A stretch of DNA of 5,949 bases from CADEDV01 sp036374495. Its GTDB lineage: Bacteria; Bacteroidota; Bacteroidia; Chitinophagales; Chitinophagaceae. Positions 5,189-5,949 of this stretch are shown here, one piece after another. The stretch spans positions 1-5,949 of the forward strand of contig CBFGYO010000206.1 in the NCBI GenBank assembly GCA_965652975.1, given 5' to 3'. How positions within the stretch are numbered: position 1 is the stretch's first letter; every line of letters starts with the position of its first letter. The translations under genes were made by a program, and so were the position numbers. A model generated the notes under the pieces. That model saw only the letters and a list, made by a program, of their open reading frames with translations. It searched no databases and had not been told where the DNA came from.

Positions 5189-5280
5189 CGTTTTTTTACC
5201 ACATAGCCACATAGATCATCATAGTTTACACATAGCCTATGATGATCTATATAGCTATGATTCTATGTGGTAAAAAAGCG
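5189..5280. repeat. Two-tier CATAG/CTATG palindromic extragenic element
   Basis: The outer stem pairs 5189-5206 with 5263-5280: 18 bp with one G-U, running from CGTTTTTTT to ACCACATAG on the left. The inner stem ATAGATCATCATAG / CTATGATGATCTAT (5211-5224 and 5237-5250) is 14 bp and perfect, with a 12-nt loop. The interior loop is asymmetric: CCAC on the left, 12 nt on the right. Both arms are built from CATAG units: CCACATAG is an exact tandem pair (5199-5206, 5207-5214), and TTTACCACATAG (5195-5206) recurs as TTTACACATAG (5225-5235). The T tract precedes the stem and the A tract follows it, the opposite of a terminator. It lies between convergent genes, as many REP- or MITE-like repeats do. 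Whether other copies exist cannot be seen from this window. Confidence 0.75.
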
Positions 5281-5356
5281 ATCAAGTAGAACTTGCGGAT
5301 AATAGAAAATGACTAATCAAACTAGTAAACTTTTATCTTTTAGATTTTATCTAATC

Positions 5357-5949
5357 TTAATCCCTTCGCCTGTCAAGTGTAAACCCTATAGTAGTCCCAA
5401 TATCTTCCCGGCTGCGCACATGTATGCTTTGTCCATGCGCTTCGACGATATGTTTACAAATGGCGAGACCCAGTCCACTTCCGGTAACGTCGATACTGCG
5501 ACCTTCCTCTGTACGATAAAATCTTTCAAATACGCGGGCAAGGTGCCGCTCGGGGATACCGATACCATCGTCGCTGATCTCGACAAGAATGTGTTTGCCA
5601 TCAGTATTATACATGCTGGCCACTATGCTGCCGCCCGTCTTACCATATTTTATGGAATTTTCCACCAGGTTCGTCAGTACCTGCCTGATCTTTTCCTTGT
5701 CGGCATGTACAGTGAGTGGTGACTCGCAACCTTTTTTGATACTGTATTTTATTTGCCGGTCGTCTGCCTTGAGAGATAGAGTTTCGAATACTTCACGCAC
5801 CAGGTCCTGGATAAAAAAATGCTGCTTGGATAATACCAATTCACCACGTTCAAGGCTGGAGATTTCATCGAGGTCATTCAGGAGGTTACTGAGTCGCTGA
5901 ACGTTTTTTGCTGTCTTCTCTAAAAATTTTTTGTTTACTGCAGGGTTTT
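5357..5949 (-). CDS. Sensor histidine kinase, C-terminal catalytic part (5' end outside window)
   Basis: The frame is open on the minus strand from the window edge (first whole codon 5947-5945) to the TAA at 5359-5357, giving 196 residues. The TTG at 5839 is internal. The first 36 residues, NPAVNKKFLEKTAKNVQRLS and onward to LDEISSLERGE, are the second helix of the dimerisation domain; the phospho-accepting histidine lies just outside. The HATPase domain follows with all its boxes: N-box NLVENSIKYG (93-102), DDGIGIP (126-132), F-box FERFYR (140-145) and G2 box GSGLGLAI (156-163), all intact. It phosphorylates itself with ATP and passes the phosphate to a response regulator. The pattern is PhoR-like, but the sensory part is not visible, so no signal or symbol is given. 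The partner regulator is not in the window. The stop is followed by only a weak 6-bp AT hairpin (5340-5354). Confidence 0.93.
   Translation of the reverse strand, partial: NPAVNKKFLEKTAKNVQRLSNLLNDLDEISSLERGELVLSKQHFFIQDLVREVFETLSLKADDRQIKYSIKKGCESPLTVHADKEKIRQVLTNLVENSIKYGKTGGSIVASMYNTDGKHILVEISDDGIGIPERHLARVFERFYRTEEGRSIDVTGSGLGLAICKHIVEAHGQSIHVRSREDIGTTIGFTLDRRRD

Noticed and set aside
5199..5214. CRISPR-like or microsatellite array from the CCACATAG tandem pair
   Set aside because: There are only two exact 8-bp units and no spacers; they are better seen as part of the larger palindrome.
5189..5280. Bidirectional terminator between the convergent genes
   Set aside because: On either strand the T tract comes before the stem and an A tract follows it, so no U run trails the hairpin as an intrinsic terminator needs.
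5309..5722. Long + strand open frames opposite the histidine kinase (also 5589-5900)
   Set aside because: They are antisense shadows of a kinase gene with all HATPase motifs in its own frame.

Overview
The window looks like Bacteroidota DNA, most likely a chitinophaga-type genome (family Chitinophagaceae or a close relative). The evidence is a TonB-dependent receptor paired with an outer-membrane lipoprotein, start codons without clear Shine-Dalgarno sequences but with A/T-rich leaders, signal peptides ending in a TAQ-type site, moderate G+C, and two small proteins of a style I associate with that family. The taxonomic call is inference from style and remembered similarity; no database was searched.

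Layout. Positions 1-2187 (+ strand) hold the 3' end of an outer-membrane operon: the C-terminal part of a TonB-dependent receptor, a 459-residue beta-helix-like lipoprotein 31 bp behind it, and a strong intrinsic terminator. A small cysteine-containing lipoprotein (2196-2711, +) starts only a few bases after that terminator. It converges, with a 14-bp gap, on a secreted transglutaminase-like protein (2726-3934, -). A 523-bp gene-free stretch follows (3935-4457). It is dense in structure: an AT-rich dyad, a candidate promoter, a convincing + strand terminator at 4173-4209 with no gene in front of it (a candidate small RNA or attenuated leader), an 11-bp inverted repeat abutting a perfect 14-bp palindrome, and a duplicated promoter-like module whose second copy carries a sigma-54-like -24/-12 element. 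That element lies just upstream of two small, charged, partly disordered proteins of unknown function (4458-4649 and 4704-5153, +). Between them and the convergent sensor histidine kinase gene (5357 to beyond 5949, -) is a long two-tier palindrome built from CATAG/CTATG units (5189-5280), which resembles a dispersed extragenic repeat.

How the genes may work together. The receptor and the first lipoprotein are probably one outer-membrane unit, substrate unknown. The other genes show no visible pathway link. The best candidates for something undescribed are the orphan terminator with its alternative pairing partners at 4021-4209, the duplicated sigma-54-like module driving the two small genes, and the CATAG palindrome. 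No CRISPR array, tRNA, rRNA, transposase or integrase gene was seen.
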